A stretch of DNA of 64,000 bases from Mesobacterium_A hydrothermale (GCF_035818635.1 NZ_JAYLLH010000006.1:62001-126000); one strand, 5' to 3'. Counted from the first letter of the stretch, positions 43,180 to 53,108 are shown. Notes: generated by a model from the letters alone, not told the origin. Program-made: numbers and translations.

Positions 43180-44683
43180 CGGCGCGGCCTCCCCTGTCGA
43201 ACAGCCAGAAAAGGCCAAGGCTGAGCCCCAGCAGCAACACCGCTGCGCCTGCGGCCTGGTCCATCCGGTAGGCTCCCATCAGGCGATAGATCTGCAAGGG
43301 CAACGTTGCATGATCTGGATCGGCGAACAACGCGATCACCCCAAGGTCCCCCATGGACAGCGCGGCGGTCAGCCCGGCTGCAAAGCCAAGAGGGCGACGC
43401 AGGCGGGGCAGAAAAACACGGGTCACCCAGACCCCGGGCGACAATCCCAGGGCTTGGGCAAGACGGATGTGGTCGGTGCGGATCGCCTCCGACTCGGGCC
43501 GCAGGATGCGGACGGCGAAGGGCAGGCTGACCAGCGCGTTGATCAGCGCGGTCACCACCAGTGCCAAGTCAAATGGGTTTGCAAAAGGGCGCACCAGCAG
43601 GAACAGCCCGATTCCCAGCACCAGCGGCGACAGCGCGATCCCCGCCAGCGCCAGCCATTCCCCCATGCGGTTGGCCAAGGCAGTGGCCCAGATCATGCAA
43701 AGCAGGGTTGATGCCAACGCGACGCCCAGCGAATGCAGGGCCGCTTGCCAGACTTGGGCTGGCAGCGTCAGAACCGCGCCGATCCCGTTCCACACGACCA
43801 TCGCCAGCGGGGTCAGCAGAAACAGCGTCGCCGCGACGATCCAGAGCGTATCCAGCAGGACACGGGTCAAGGCCCCGTCCTCCCAGCGCGGAAGATCTCG
43901 GTCCAGCCCGACGCCGAATCCGGGCGCACGGCCCAGCCAAAGCGCGACAGAACCGGCGGTCAACGCGATGGCCAGTTGCACCAGCGCCAGCATCGCCGCG
44001 CGGGCAATGTCGAAATCGAACCTCAGTGACTGGTAGATCGCCAGTTCCAGCGTTGTCGACCTGGGGCCGCCGCCCAGCGTGAGCGCTACGGCAAACGAGC
44101 TTAGGCATATGACAAAGATCACCACGAACGCCTGCGGTGTGATCCGCTGCAGCATCGGCAGTTCAAGCGCGCGAAACACTTGCACGGGCGACAGGCCAAG
44201 GCTCGCAGCCAGGCGAAGCCGTTCCGACGGGATTGCCAGCCAGCCTTGCAGGATCATCCGGGTTGCCAGCGGCAGGTTGAAGAACACATGGGCCAGCACC
44301 ACGCCGTGAAGCCCGTAGATCGACATCGGCGGAACACCCAACCCGCCAAGCGCAAGATTCAGCAGCCCCTTGTTTCCAAACACCGCCAGCAACCCCAGAA
44401 CAGCGACAATCGTCGGCAGGATAAACGGCGCCCCCAGCAGCGTGATCAACAGTCCCCGGCCCGGAAAGCGCCGCCGGGCAAGGGCGCGCGCGGTGGGGAC
44501 GGCCAGCGCCACGCTGGCGCCCGCGGACAGGATCGCCTGCGTCAACGTAAAGCGCAGGGCTTGCCAGTCGGCAGGCCCCGGCACGGGCATGTCGCCCGCG
44601 CGCGCCAGCACCGCGGCCACTGGGCCAAGGATCAGCCCGGCAACCGCGAGTGCGGCGATTATTGCGACAGCGCGCGCCGCCAT
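43166..44683 (-). CDS. thiP: thiamine ABC transporter permease
   Basis: A 505-residue protein with two fused binding-protein-dependent transport domains (about 12 hydrophobic helices), each with an EAA-type loop (ASLGLSPVQVFRALELPML; AQALGLSPGVWVTRVFLPRL). Two-domain single-chain permeases are normal for ThiP. It overlaps thiB by 25 bases and thiQ by 14. Confidence 0.94.
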   Translation of the reverse strand: MAARAVAIIAALAVAGLILGPVAAVLARAGDMPVPGPADWQALRFTLTQAILSAGASVALAVPTARALARRRFPGRGLLITLLGAPFILPTIVAVLGLLAVFGNKGLLNLALGGLGVPPMSIYGLHGVVLAHVFFNLPLATRMILQGWLAIPSERLRLAASLGLSPVQVFRALELPMLQRITPQAFVVIFVICLSSFAVALTLGGGPRSTTLELAIYQSLRFDFDIARAAMLALVQLAIALTAGSVALWLGRAPGFGVGLDRDLPRWEDGALTRVLLDTLWIVAATLFLLTPLAMVVWNGIGAVLTLPAQVWQAALHSLGVALASTLLCMIWATALANRMGEWLALAGIALSPLVLGIGLFLLVRPFANPFDLALVVTALINALVSLPFAVRILRPESEAIRTDHIRLAQALGLSPGVWVTRVFLPRLRRPLGFAAGLTAALSMGDLGVIALFADPDHATLPLQIYRLMGAYRMDQAAGAAVLLLGLSLGLFWLFDRGGRADAAT

Positions 44684-45639
44684 TCCTCGATCGCCTCGTC
44701 GCGCAGGGCCGCGGACTGGTCTTCATCCAGGAAGATCGCCTTGGCCGGGGCGGGCAGGTCCTGGAACACTTGTGGCCAGTCCGCCTTGGGCAGGGCCGAA
44801 GGGTAGGACCAGTTGGTTTCCGGGATGATCTTCTGGAACGTATCGCTGAGGACAAACGCCATGAAGGCATCGGCCAGCTCTGGCTGATCGGTACCCGCGA
44901 CCTTGGCCACCAGTTCGAAGAAGGCATAGTGCCCTTCGTCGAAGATTGCCGCCTTCTTGGTATCGTCGCCTTCGGCCGCGATGTGATAGGCGGGCGAGGT
45001 GGTGAAGGACAGCACCATCGGCGCTTCGCCATCGGTGAACAGGCCATAGGCCTCGGACCAGCCCTTGGTCACGGTCAGGATATGCGGGGCGACGCCTGCC
45101 CAGATCTCTTCGGACCGGTCGCCGTAGACGGCCTTGACCCACAGCACCAGCGCAAGACCGGAAATCGAACTGCGCGGGTCCTGGATAATCACCTTCAGGT
45201 CGTCGGGGGCGGCCGCCAGTGCCTCGAAGCTGGTGGGTGGGGTGTCCAGGCGGGTGGTGTCATAGACAAACGACACATAGGACCAGTCGAACGGCAGGAA
45301 CACGTCATCGGTCCAGTCGATGGGCAGGGTCAGTGCGCCGGTGTCCTGACCGTGCGGCGCGAACAGGCCGCTGTCGCGGGCCTTTTTCGTGACATCGGTG
45401 TTCAGGCCGATGACCACGTCGGCCTCGGTCCGGTTGCCTTCCAGCAGCAGGCGCGGCAGCAGGTCACCGGGCTTGAACTGCAGGTCACATCCGCACTGGG
45501 CCTCGAACGCCGCCTCGATCGCAGGGCCGGGGCCCCAGTCCGAGGTGAAGTAATCGGGGGCATAGACAGTCAGAACGGGCGTCTGTGCCAGCGCCGTGCT
45601 GGCAGTGAACAATCCCGCTGCAAAGGTAAGGGCCTTCAT
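44659..45639 (-). CDS. thiB: thiamine-binding periplasmic protein
   Basis: A 326-residue binding protein with a Sec signal peptide (MKALTFAAGLFTASTALA) and a type II fold with characteristic TVYAPDYFTSDWGPG at the start and EVDVVIG-like EADVVIGLNTD. It captures thiamine and its phosphates for ThiPQ. TTGGAGGATGCC precedes the ATG. The TPP riboswitch lies in its leader. Confidence 0.94.
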   Translation of the reverse strand: MKALTFAAGLFTASTALAQTPVLTVYAPDYFTSDWGPGPAIEAAFEAQCGCDLQFKPGDLLPRLLLEGNRTEADVVIGLNTDVTKKARDSGLFAPHGQDTGALTLPIDWTDDVFLPFDWSYVSFVYDTTRLDTPPTSFEALAAAPDDLKVIIQDPRSSISGLALVLWVKAVYGDRSEEIWAGVAPHILTVTKGWSEAYGLFTDGEAPMVLSFTTSPAYHIAAEGDDTKKAAIFDEGHYAFFELVAKVAGTDQPELADAFMAFVLSDTFQKIIPETNWSYPSALPKADWPQVFQDLPAPAKAIFLDEDQSAALRDEAIEEWRRALSQ

Positions 45640-45692
45640 GGCATCCTCCAATTTGCGGCGAGAGGGCAAGATCAGAGCGTGATGCCAAACCT

Positions 45693-45778
45693 TCCCTCCG
45701 CCGGTGTTAACCGGTTCAGGTTCAACGGGTTCGCGTTTCCGCATCTCAGCCGTGGGTTTCCCCTTTGGCACCCCGAGG
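45693..45778 (-). ncRNA. TPP riboswitch (thi box)
   Basis: On the minus strand the conserved blocks run TCGGGGTGCC, GGCTGAGATG, ACCCGTTGAACCTGA, CCGGTTAACACCGG and CGGAGGGA. It is upstream of thiB by about 54 bases and turns off the operon when TPP is plentiful. Confidence 0.96.
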
Positions 45779-45856
45779 TGACATGAGAGCTAGCGCCGCA
45801 ATGGGCGGGTTTCAAGGGATTTCTGGCGGGGCCGTCCTTGGCCCCACCTGTACGGG

Positions 45857-46822
45857 TCAGCGTTCCTTTACGTACGGTTCGCCCCCGGCGCGCGGCGGGA
45901 TCGCCTTGCCGACAAAGCCCGCAAGGATGACCACGGTCAGGATGTAGGGGAGCGCCTGCACGAATTGCACCGGCAGGGTAAAGCCCAGCATCTGGATGTT
46001 CTGGAACCGTGTTTCGATGGCAAACAGGAACCCGAACAAAAGGCAGGCCATCAGTGCATGCCACGGCCGCCACTTGGCAAAGATCAGCGCGGCCAGCGCG
46101 ATGAAGCCCCGGTTGGCGGTCATGTCCTTGGTAAAGTTCGCCTGCAGGCCGGTTGCCAGATAGGCCCCAGCAATCCCGCATAGGATCCCGCAGATGATGA
46201 CGGCCGAATAGCGCAGCCGGATGACCGAGATACCGGCGGTATCCACCGCTTCGGGCGCTTCGCCCACGGCGCGCAGGCGCAGGCCGAACCGGGTGCGGAA
46301 CAGCACCCACCAGGTCAGCGGCACCGCGAACAGCGCGATATAGACAAGGATCGCGTGGCCCGAGATCAGTTCGTAATAGATGGGGCCGATGAAGGGCACG
46401 TCGCGCAGCGCTTCGGCAAAGGGCAGGGTGATCGGTTCGAACCGCGCGGCGCCTTCCAGCGACGGGGTGCGGCCCCCTTGTGAAAACCAGTCCTGTGCAA
46501 TCAGGATCGTTGTCCCGGCGGCAAAAAAGTTGATCGCGACGCCCGAGATCAGCTGATTGCCACGGAAGTTGATCGACGCCAGCCCGTGCACCAACGACAG
46601 GAAGATCGACGACAGGATCCCCGCACCCAGACCAAGCCAGGCGTTGCCGGTGCTGTAGGCGACGGCGGCCGAGAAGAACGCCGCGATCAGCATCTTGCCT
46701 TCCAACCCGATGTCGAAAATCCCCGAGCGTTCGGAATACAGCCCGGCAAGGCAAGCCAGCAGCAGCGGCGTGGCGCTGCGCACGGTGGAATCGAGCACCT
46801 GAATGACGGTGAGAAAATCCAT
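45857..46822 (-). CDS. ABC transporter permease (nucleoside/BMP type), second permease
   Basis: A 321-residue polytopic permease of the BPD_transp_2 family, of the kind that works with BMP-family binding proteins. RSATPLLLACLAGLYSERSGIFDIGLEG at the start is family-typical. It is the last gene of a four-gene operon, 3 bases after the first permease. Confidence 0.93.
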   Translation of the reverse strand: MDFLTVIQVLDSTVRSATPLLLACLAGLYSERSGIFDIGLEGKMLIAAFFSAAVAYSTGNAWLGLGAGILSSIFLSLVHGLASINFRGNQLISGVAINFFAAGTTILIAQDWFSQGGRTPSLEGAARFEPITLPFAEALRDVPFIGPIYYELISGHAILVYIALFAVPLTWWVLFRTRFGLRLRAVGEAPEAVDTAGISVIRLRYSAVIICGILCGIAGAYLATGLQANFTKDMTANRGFIALAALIFAKWRPWHALMACLLFGFLFAIETRFQNIQMLGFTLPVQFVQALPYILTVVILAGFVGKAIPPRAGGEPYVKER

Positions 46823-46825
46823 GGC

Positions 46826-47920
46826 TCAGGCCCCTTTCTTGCGCATGGCGAGGAACATCTTTTCCAGCGGCATCCGCACCATGTTGTCCAGTGCACCGGT
46901 AAACAGGATGACCAGCGCCTGAATGACGGTGATCAATTCGCGCGGGATCGACGTCCACAACGCCAGTTCGGCCCCGCCCTGGTAGAGGAACCCGAACAGG
47001 ATCGCCGCCAGGAACACGCCCAGGGGGTGCGACCGGCCCATCAGAGCCACGGCGATACCGATGAACCCGGCACCCTCGGTCGAATTCAGGATCAGGCGCT
47101 CTGCCTCGCCCTGCGTGGTGTTGACCGACATCAGCCCGGCCAGCGCCCCGGAAATCAGCATGGCGATCACCGTAATCTTGACGCCATTGATCCCGGCATA
47201 GTTGGCGGCGGTTTCCGAATGCCCCAGCGCACGGATTTCATACCCCAGCCGGGTGCGCCAGATCAGCAGCCAGACAAGGATGCAGGCGATCACCGCAAGA
47301 AAGAAGGTCACATTCGCGGGCGCACCTCGGAACAGGATCGTGTCCGCGGTCGAAAACATGTCGCGGAACGTGGGCAGCTGCGTCGCCTCGGGGAAGACGG
47401 CGGTGGACGGCTCCATCGCGCCCTTGGGGCGCAACACGTTCACCAGGATGTAGTTCAGCAATGAGGCGGCGATGAAGTTGAACATGATCGTGGTGATCAC
47501 GATGTGACTGCCGCGCTTGGCTTGCAGATAGGCCGGGATCAAGGCCCAGGCCGCGCCGAATACGGCGGCCGCAACGGCAGAGCCAAGGATTGCCAGCGAC
47601 CAATGCGGCCAGGGGACGAACAGGCACACCAGCGCCACGCCCAACCCGCCCAGCATTGCCTGGCCTTCGCCGCCGATGTTGAACAACCGCGCGTGAAAGG
47701 CCACGGCCACAGCAAGGCCTGTGAACATGAAGTTCGTGGCGTAGTACAGCGTATAGCCCCAGCCGGACGACCGCATCAGCGCGCCGTCGACCATCAGCTT
47801 GAACGCGGCCACCGGGCTTTCCCCGATGGCAAGGATCACCCCCGCCGACAGGATCGCGGCAAGAATGATCGAGATCAGCGGAACAAGGACCGCATCGGCC
47901 CAGGCGGGCATCTTATCCAT
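46826..47920 (-). CDS. ABC transporter permease (nucleoside/BMP type), first permease
   Basis: A 364-residue polytopic permease with FHARLFNIGGEGQAMLGGLG, a core motif of the family, and an EIRALGHSETAANYAGI loop. It starts inside the end of the ATPase gene (8-base overlap). It forms the channel with the second permease. Confidence 0.93.
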   Translation of the reverse strand: MDKMPAWADAVLVPLISIILAAILSAGVILAIGESPVAAFKLMVDGALMRSSGWGYTLYYATNFMFTGLAVAVAFHARLFNIGGEGQAMLGGLGVALVCLFVPWPHWSLAILGSAVAAAVFGAAWALIPAYLQAKRGSHIVITTIMFNFIAASLLNYILVNVLRPKGAMEPSTAVFPEATQLPTFRDMFSTADTILFRGAPANVTFFLAVIACILVWLLIWRTRLGYEIRALGHSETAANYAGINGVKITVIAMLISGALAGLMSVNTTQGEAERLILNSTEGAGFIGIAVALMGRSHPLGVFLAAILFGFLYQGGAELALWTSIPRELITVIQALVILFTGALDNMVRMPLEKMFLAMRKKGA

Positions 47921-49511
47921 TTTGTTCGGCCTCCCGCGCTTCTTTGGCGTGCAACTGTTCTTCCACCGCTACGATGATCGGCTTGTCCGGCATTTCGGTG
48001 ATCCCGGCCATCAGCAGGCCCAGTTCGGTTTCGTCGGTCTGGGACGGGTCGCGTTCACCCATGATCTTGCCGTCGAACATCACCGCGATGCTGTCCGACA
48101 GGCTGAAAATCTCGTCCAGCTCGACACTGACCAGCAGCACCGCCTTGCCAGCGTCGCGCAAGGCGATGATCTGCTTGTGAATGAATTCGATGGCCCCGAT
48201 ATCGACACCCCGCGTGGGCTGGCCCACCAGCAGGATGTCCGGGTTGCGTTCGATTTCCCGGGCGACGACGATCTTTTGCTGGTTCCCGCCGGAAAAATTT
48301 CGCGCCTTCAGCTTGGGGTTTGGCGGGCGCACGTCGAACCGCTCCATCTTGGCGGCGGTGTCTTCGCGGATGGCGGCGTTGTTCATCAGCAGGCCGGATT
48401 GGTATTTCGGGTCGTGGTGATAGCCGAAGGCCACGTTTTCCCAGGCCATGTAGTCCATGATCAGCCCTTCGTGCTGGCGATCCTCGGGGACGTGAGCGAT
48501 GCCTCGGGCGCGGCGCGACTGGCCATCGGAATGCTTGCCGGTCAGGTCGATTTCCGCGCCATTCACGCGGATCGTGCCGGTGCCGCTGGTCATCCCGCCC
48601 AGGACCGCCAGCAGTTCCGACTGGCCGTTGCCGGCAACCCCGGCGATCCCAAGGATTTCGCCTTTGCGCACGCTCAGCGACACGCCTTTCAGCCGTTCGA
48701 CCCCCTTGTCGTCGATGACATGCAGGTTCTCGACTTCCAGCACGGTGTCGCCCGGCGTCGCCGGCTGTTTGTCCACGCGCAGCAGGACCTTGCGGCCGAC
48801 CATCAGTTCGGCCAGCTGTTCGGGGCTGGTCTCGGATGTCTTGACGGTTGCCGTCATCTGGCCACGGCGCATCACGCTGACCGTATCGGTGATTTCCATG
48901 ATCTCGCGCAGCTTGTGGGTGATCAGGATGATGGTCTTGCCCTCTTCCCGAAGGCGGTCGAGGATCCGGAACAGCTGGTCCGCCTCTGCCGGGGTCAACA
49001 CCCCCGTGGGCTCGTCCAGGATCAGGATATCGGCCTGACGATACAGCGCCTTCAGGATCTCGACCCGCTGCTGGTGGCCAACCGACAGGTTTTCGATCAA
49101 GGCATCAGGATCGACATGCAATTCGTATTCTTCAGCCAGCGATTTCAGCACGCCGCGGGCCTTGCCCAGTGACTGCGACAACTTCCAGCCTTCCTCGGCG
49201 CCAAGGATGACGTTTTCCAGAACGGTGAAGTTCTGCACCAGCTTGAAATGCTGGAACACCATGCCGATGCCCGCGGCGATGGCGGCCTGGCTGTCGGGGA
49301 TCTCGGTCTTGTTGCCCGAGATGAAAATCTCGCCCGCGTCGGCCTTGTAAAAGCCGTAGAGGATGGACATCAGCGTGGACTTGCCCGCGCCGTTCTCGCC
49401 GATGATGCCGTGGATCGTGCCTGGCATGACCCGGATCGAAATATCCTTGTTGGCCTGAACCGGGCCGAAGGCCTTGGAGATGCCTTTCAGTTCGATGGCA
49501 GGGGCTGTCAT
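47913..49511 (-). CDS. ABC transporter ATP-binding protein with two ATPase domains
   Basis: A 532-residue tandem ATPase like RbsA or NupA. The N-terminal domain has Walker A (GENGAGKST), a variant signature (LSVGHQQR) and ILDEPTGVLTP; the second domain has a degenerate Walker A (GVAGNGQSE) and the signature FSGGNQQK. The start is the ATG at 49511 behind AAGGAT. Only one site is likely to hydrolyse ATP, as usual in this family. It powers uptake of nucleosides or related compounds. Confidence 0.93.
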   Translation of the reverse strand: MTAPAIELKGISKAFGPVQANKDISIRVMPGTIHGIIGENGAGKSTLMSILYGFYKADAGEIFISGNKTEIPDSQAAIAAGIGMVFQHFKLVQNFTVLENVILGAEEGWKLSQSLGKARGVLKSLAEEYELHVDPDALIENLSVGHQQRVEILKALYRQADILILDEPTGVLTPAEADQLFRILDRLREEGKTIILITHKLREIMEITDTVSVMRRGQMTATVKTSETSPEQLAELMVGRKVLLRVDKQPATPGDTVLEVENLHVIDDKGVERLKGVSLSVRKGEILGIAGVAGNGQSELLAVLGGMTSGTGTIRVNGAEIDLTGKHSDGQSRRARGIAHVPEDRQHEGLIMDYMAWENVAFGYHHDPKYQSGLLMNNAAIREDTAAKMERFDVRPPNPKLKARNFSGGNQQKIVVAREIERNPDILLVGQPTRGVDIGAIEFIHKQIIALRDAGKAVLLVSVELDEIFSLSDSIAVMFDGKIMGERDPSQTDETELGLLMAGITEMPDKPIIVAVEEQLHAKEAREAEQNG

Positions 49512-49598
49512 GTGCATCCTTTCTCGCGACGCCAGGGCCGTTCCTTCCCCGAAAAGCGCGTGCACGGGTTCCGTCAGAGTCGGAACGCTCCGGCAGGA

Positions 49599-49629
49599 AA
49601 GGGCCGCGCCAGTTTCCCTGCGCGGCCCT
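49599..49629 (-). terminator. intra-operon hairpin between binding protein and ATPase genes
   Basis: AGGGCCGCGC/GCGCGGCCCT stem with a loop of about 10 bases, 28 bases beyond the BMP binding-protein stop on the minus strand. Such hairpins between binding-protein and transporter genes commonly stabilise the first transcript, giving more binding protein than membrane complex. Confidence 0.65.
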
Positions 49630-49656
49630 GACTTGTCTTCAACGCTCGGGCGTGGA

Positions 49657-50661
49657 TCAGAAGGTCAGCGCCGGGCAGCTGTCGTCGCTGGTGTAGTCAT
49701 GCACGGCAATCTCGCCTGCGATGATCTTTTCGCGGGCGGCATCGACGGCGGCCTTCATGTCATCGCTGACGAGGGATGCGTTGTTCTCGTCCAGGGCGTA
49801 ACCGACGCCTTCCTGGGCCAGGCCCAGAACCATCACACCGGTTTCCAGGTCAGCCCCAGCCGACATGGCGTTATAGACGGCGTTGTCCACGCGCTTCAGC
49901 ATCGAGGTCAGAACCTGGCCCGGGTGCAGGTAGTTCTGGTTGCTGTCCACGCCGATCGACAGGATGCCCTTGTCGGCGGCGGTCTGCAACACGCCCAGCC
50001 CGGTGCCACCGGCCGCGGCATAGACCACGTCAGCGCCCTGGCTGATCTGTGCCTGAGTCAGTTCAGACCCTTTCACCGGGTCGTTCCACGCGCTGGGGGT
50101 GGTGCCGGTCATGTTGGCGATGACGGTCGCATCAGGGTTCACGGCCTTGACGCCCTGGGCATAGCCGCAGGCAAACTTGCGGATCAGCGGAATGTCCATG
50201 CCACCGATGAAGCCGACGGTGCCGGACTTCGACGCCATCGCGGCCATCATGCCGACAAGGTACGAGCCTTCATGCTCAGAGAACAGGATCGACAGAACGT
50301 TCGGGTGCGCGGCCGGATCGACGAAGCCGTCGATGGTCACGAACTTGGTGTCGGGGTAGTCCGCGGCGATGTTCGCGATCGGTGTCGAGAACGAGAAGCC
50401 GGTGGTCACGACCGGGTTGAAGCCCGCCTCGGCGAAGCGGCGCAGAGCCTGCTCGCGCTGGGCTTCGGACTGCATCTCGATGTCCTTGTAGCTGCCGCCG
50501 GTGTCCTTGGCGAAACGCTCTGCGCCGTTGAACGCCGCTTCGTTGAAGGATTTGTCGAACTTGCCGCCCAGGTCGTAGACCAGCGCCGGATCGGCCATGG
50601 CAACGCCAGCGGTCAGCGCCAGCGTCGCGGCGGCGCCGAGGAATTTCTGCATGAGGGTCAT
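49657..50661 (-). CDS. BMP family ABC transporter substrate-binding protein
   Basis: A 334-residue periplasmic or lipid-anchored binding protein of the Bmp/PnrA family. It starts with a signal peptide (MTLMQKFLGAAATLALTAGVAMA), then YDLGGKFDKSFNEAA, the family motif. There is no lipobox cysteine, so it is soluble. Relatives bind purine nucleosides. It heads the four-gene operon (binding protein, ATPase, two permeases). Confidence 0.93.
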   Translation of the reverse strand: MTLMQKFLGAAATLALTAGVAMADPALVYDLGGKFDKSFNEAAFNGAERFAKDTGGSYKDIEMQSEAQREQALRRFAEAGFNPVVTTGFSFSTPIANIAADYPDTKFVTIDGFVDPAAHPNVLSILFSEHEGSYLVGMMAAMASKSGTVGFIGGMDIPLIRKFACGYAQGVKAVNPDATVIANMTGTTPSAWNDPVKGSELTQAQISQGADVVYAAAGGTGLGVLQTAADKGILSIGVDSNQNYLHPGQVLTSMLKRVDNAVYNAMSAGADLETGVMVLGLAQEGVGYALDENNASLVSDDMKAAVDAAREKIIAGEIAVHDYTSDDSCPALTF

Positions 50662-50814
50662 TGTCAGCTCCCAGATGTTGGTACGCAGCGGAACGGTCCC
50701 GCCGTCTGTTATATGATCGGAACAGATCAGCCTTGATTTAGGCCGCAGCGCCACGGGATGGTCAACAGCTTTTTACCAAACGGTCTCAGATTGACGAACC
50801 ATCGACCAATGACC

Positions 50815-51228
50815 TTAGGTCAGTGCGCGGCTCATGAGCAGGGCATCGGTGCGGGTGCCGTCCGGTTGGCGGAAATACCCTTTCCGGAGGCCGGTCAGTG
50901 CATATCCATGATGTGCGTAAAACGCCTGAGCGGGGGTATTTGGCGCGGCCACCTCAAGAAAAATCTGGGCGATTCCCGCCCTCGCCGCCTGATCGTGAAG
51001 CTGTCGTATCAGGTTTGATGCCTGGCCCCGGCGTTGGTGGCCGGGGTCGGTGGCCAGCGCAAGGATTTCTGCCTCGTCCAGGACGAACCGGACCAGAAGA
51101 AAGGCTGCGTCGCTTTCGAAAAGGTGCACATGCGGGTCCCGCAACAGTCCTTCGAACGCGGCAGCGGACCACGGTGCCATGTCGTTGTAGGCACGGGCCT
51201 GGAGGGCGGCCAGTGCCTCAGGCGTCAT
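50815..51228 (-). CDS. GNAT acetyltransferase, RimI-like
   Basis: A 137-residue GNAT with ILALATDPGHQRRGQASNLI (the acetyl-CoA loop) and IFLEVAAPNTPAQAFY, a RimI-type signature; RimI acetylates ribosomal protein N-termini. The start at 51228 overlaps the tsaB stop by 11 bases, but no strong ribosome site is seen and a start at 51249 or above is possible. The neighbourhood with tsaB is common for rimI. Confidence 0.85.
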   Translation of the reverse strand: MTPEALAALQARAYNDMAPWSAAAFEGLLRDPHVHLFESDAAFLLVRFVLDEAEILALATDPGHQRRGQASNLIRQLHDQAARAGIAQIFLEVAAPNTPAQAFYAHHGYALTGLRKGYFRQPDGTRTDALLMSRALT

Positions 51229-51820
51229 CGAGGATAACCGGTGGTGCATCGCGCGACGGCGCGGCATCGGCGGGCTTGATGTAAAGCGGGGCCGGGGGCG
51301 TATGGGCCACGGCAGGCCGCGATGCAGCGACCCGGGCGATCCCCAGCGCGATCAGGTCCGGCTGCGGCGTCAGCAGGGGCACGTCCTGCGCTCTGCCGGC
51401 AAGGGTTTCGGCGTTTGCAAGATAGGGCTCGCCGCTTTCCGGTGCGCGCAGATAGGCCTGTCCGCGCGGCCCGGGAACGCAGGCGGTGCCCGTTGTTGTG
51501 GCTGTCGCCTCGATCGCATCGAAGCTGTTGACGCCGATTGCAGGAATGCCAAGCGCCAGTGCCAGCCCGCGCGCCGCGCTGACGGAAATGCGGATGCCGG
51601 TAAAGTTGCCGGGTCCTATGCCCACTCCGATCCGGTCAAGATCGCTCCAGCCCTTGCCCGCCGCACGAAGCAGGTCTTCCAGCAGCGGAAACAGGCGTTC
51701 GGCCTGTCCCCGTCCCATGTTTTCGTGCATCTCGGCCAGAACCGTTTCGCCACACAGCAAAGCGGCGGCGCAATGCGCCGCCGATGTGTCAAAGGCCAGG
51801 ACCAGAGGATCAGACGGCAA
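51218..51820 (-). CDS. tsaB: tRNA threonylcarbamoyladenosine biosynthesis protein TsaB
   Basis: A 200-residue ASKHA-fold protein with LAFDTSAAHCAAAL at the N-terminus and GPGNFTGIRISVSAARGLAL in the middle. TsaB is the scaffold partner of TsaD and TsaE for t6A modification of ANN-decoding tRNAs. It overlaps the NfuA-like gene by 11 bases upstream and the GNAT gene by 11 downstream. Confidence 0.94.
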   Translation of the reverse strand: MPSDPLVLAFDTSAAHCAAALLCGETVLAEMHENMGRGQAERLFPLLEDLLRAAGKGWSDLDRIGVGIGPGNFTGIRISVSAARGLALALGIPAIGVNSFDAIEATATTTGTACVPGPRGQAYLRAPESGEPYLANAETLAGRAQDVPLLTPQPDLIALGIARVAASRPAVAHTPPAPLYIKPADAAPSRDAPPVILDDA

Positions 51821-52373
51821 CCGGGCGCACCTCGGTCACTTCGGGGATGTAGTGACGAAGTAGGTTCTCGATCCCCATCTTCAGCGTCAGGGTCGAAGAC
51901 GGGCAACCGGCGCAGGCACCCTGCATGTGCAGATAAACCACGCCGCGATCAAAGCCGTGAAACGTGATGTCGCCACCATCCTGTGCCACCGCCGGGCGCA
52001 CACGGCTGTCCAGAAGATCCTTGATCTGGCGCACGATCTCGCCGTCCTCGCCGCTGTGATCGGCGTGGCCCGACGACTGCGCGGCACCTTCGGCCATCAC
52101 TGGGGCACCGGACTGGAAGTGTTCCATGATCGCGCCAAGGATCGCCGGTTTCAGATGATCCCAGTCGGCCTCGTCATCCTTCGTGACGGTCACGAAGTCA
52201 GAACCAAAGAACACACCGGTCACCCCGGACACACCGAACAGGCGTGTGGCCAAAGGCGAGGCTGCAGCCCCTTCGGCAGAGGGGAAATCCGCGGTTCCGA
52301 TTTCCAGCACTGTCTGGCCGGGCAGGAATTTCAGCGTTGCGGGGTTCGGGGTGGATTCGGTTTGAATGAACAT
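51810..52373 (-). CDS. NfuA/NifU-like Fe-S cluster scaffold
   Basis: A 187-residue protein with an N-terminal Nfu_N domain (MFIQTESTPNPATLKFLPG, about 1-85) and a C-terminal NifU domain carrying C154-x-x-C157 (ACAGCPSS), which binds a transient Fe-S cluster. The linker includes a His/Ser/Gly-rich stretch. It delivers clusters to target proteins. It starts a coupled run NfuA-TsaB-GNAT. Confidence 0.93.
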   Translation of the reverse strand: MFIQTESTPNPATLKFLPGQTVLEIGTADFPSAEGAAASPLATRLFGVSGVTGVFFGSDFVTVTKDDEADWDHLKPAILGAIMEHFQSGAPVMAEGAAQSSGHADHSGEDGEIVRQIKDLLDSRVRPAVAQDGGDITFHGFDRGVVYLHMQGACAGCPSSTLTLKMGIENLLRHYIPEVTEVRPVAV

Positions 52374-52446
52374 CTGTCATGTTCCTTTTGTGGCTTGCCC
52401 AACTATATGCGCCCGCCGATGCGGAGCGTCAAGCTTTGGAACGGTT

Positions 52447-52968
52447 CTAAACTGAAAGCGCCCCGGATTTCAGCGCCTTCAGACGGGCGCGGATGTATTT
52501 CGCGGCCGAGCGGTAGTGCGACGGGCCGGCTGCCTCGGCCCACCGTCCCGTGGTCCAGGCATTGCCTCCGCCCCGCATCGGGACACCATACAGGGCATCG
52601 TCGTCAAGGTCTGAAAGAAAGGCAATCAGCCGTGCATGACTGCCGGTCAGGGCGGCCCGGACCTCGGTCCAGCCAAGCGCGGCCTGTTCGCGCCGCAGAT
52701 CGGCGTTGAAGCGTTTCAACTCGTTCCATTTGTAGCCCGGCGCGGGCATCGGGACGGGGGTGCCTGTCTGACCCTGCAGATACCACCCAAGAAACAGGTC
52801 GATCCAGGCGGCGCGATGGCCAACGATATCTTTGAGCGTGGTGCCCTCGGCCTCTGGATCGGGGGCCAGCCAGGCGTCAGCGGGCACGGTGTCAAGCAGC
52901 GCCTGAAGCTTGGCGAATTCCTTTTCGGTTATGGTCAGCAGGTCGGATTTGTTGGTGGCGGCGGGCAT
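52447..52968 (-). CDS. ClbS/DfsB family four-helix bundle protein
   Basis: A 173-residue protein with the pattern of the ClbS/DfsB (DUF1706) family: PADAWLAPDPEAEGTTLKDIVGHRAAWIDLFLGWY near the start and PMPAPGYKWNELKRFN in the middle. ClbS protects producers against colibactin by hydrolysing its cyclopropane; most relatives are of unknown function. AGAGG precedes the ATG at 52968; a start 9 codons upstream is open but less convincing. Confidence 0.85.
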   Translation of the reverse strand: MPAATNKSDLLTITEKEFAKLQALLDTVPADAWLAPDPEAEGTTLKDIVGHRAAWIDLFLGWYLQGQTGTPVPMPAPGYKWNELKRFNADLRREQAALGWTEVRAALTGSHARLIAFLSDLDDDALYGVPMRGGGNAWTTGRWAEAAGPSHYRSAAKYIRARLKALKSGALSV

Positions 52969-53108
52969 TGCGAAACCTCTGATCAGGGAAATCATGAACC
53001 ATCCGCGCGCGCGTTGCCTTGATTTGCCGCATGTCGGCCAAAGAGTCCGGGGTCAACCGCGCGTCAGAGTGCCAATGTCATTTGCCCGGTCACAGCTTCG
53101 GTGTTTGA

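Noticed and set aside
45828..45845. GGGGCC/GGCCCC hairpin after the nucleoside permease gene, considered as terminator
   Set aside because: No T-run follows on the minus strand, so I do not call it an intrinsic terminator.
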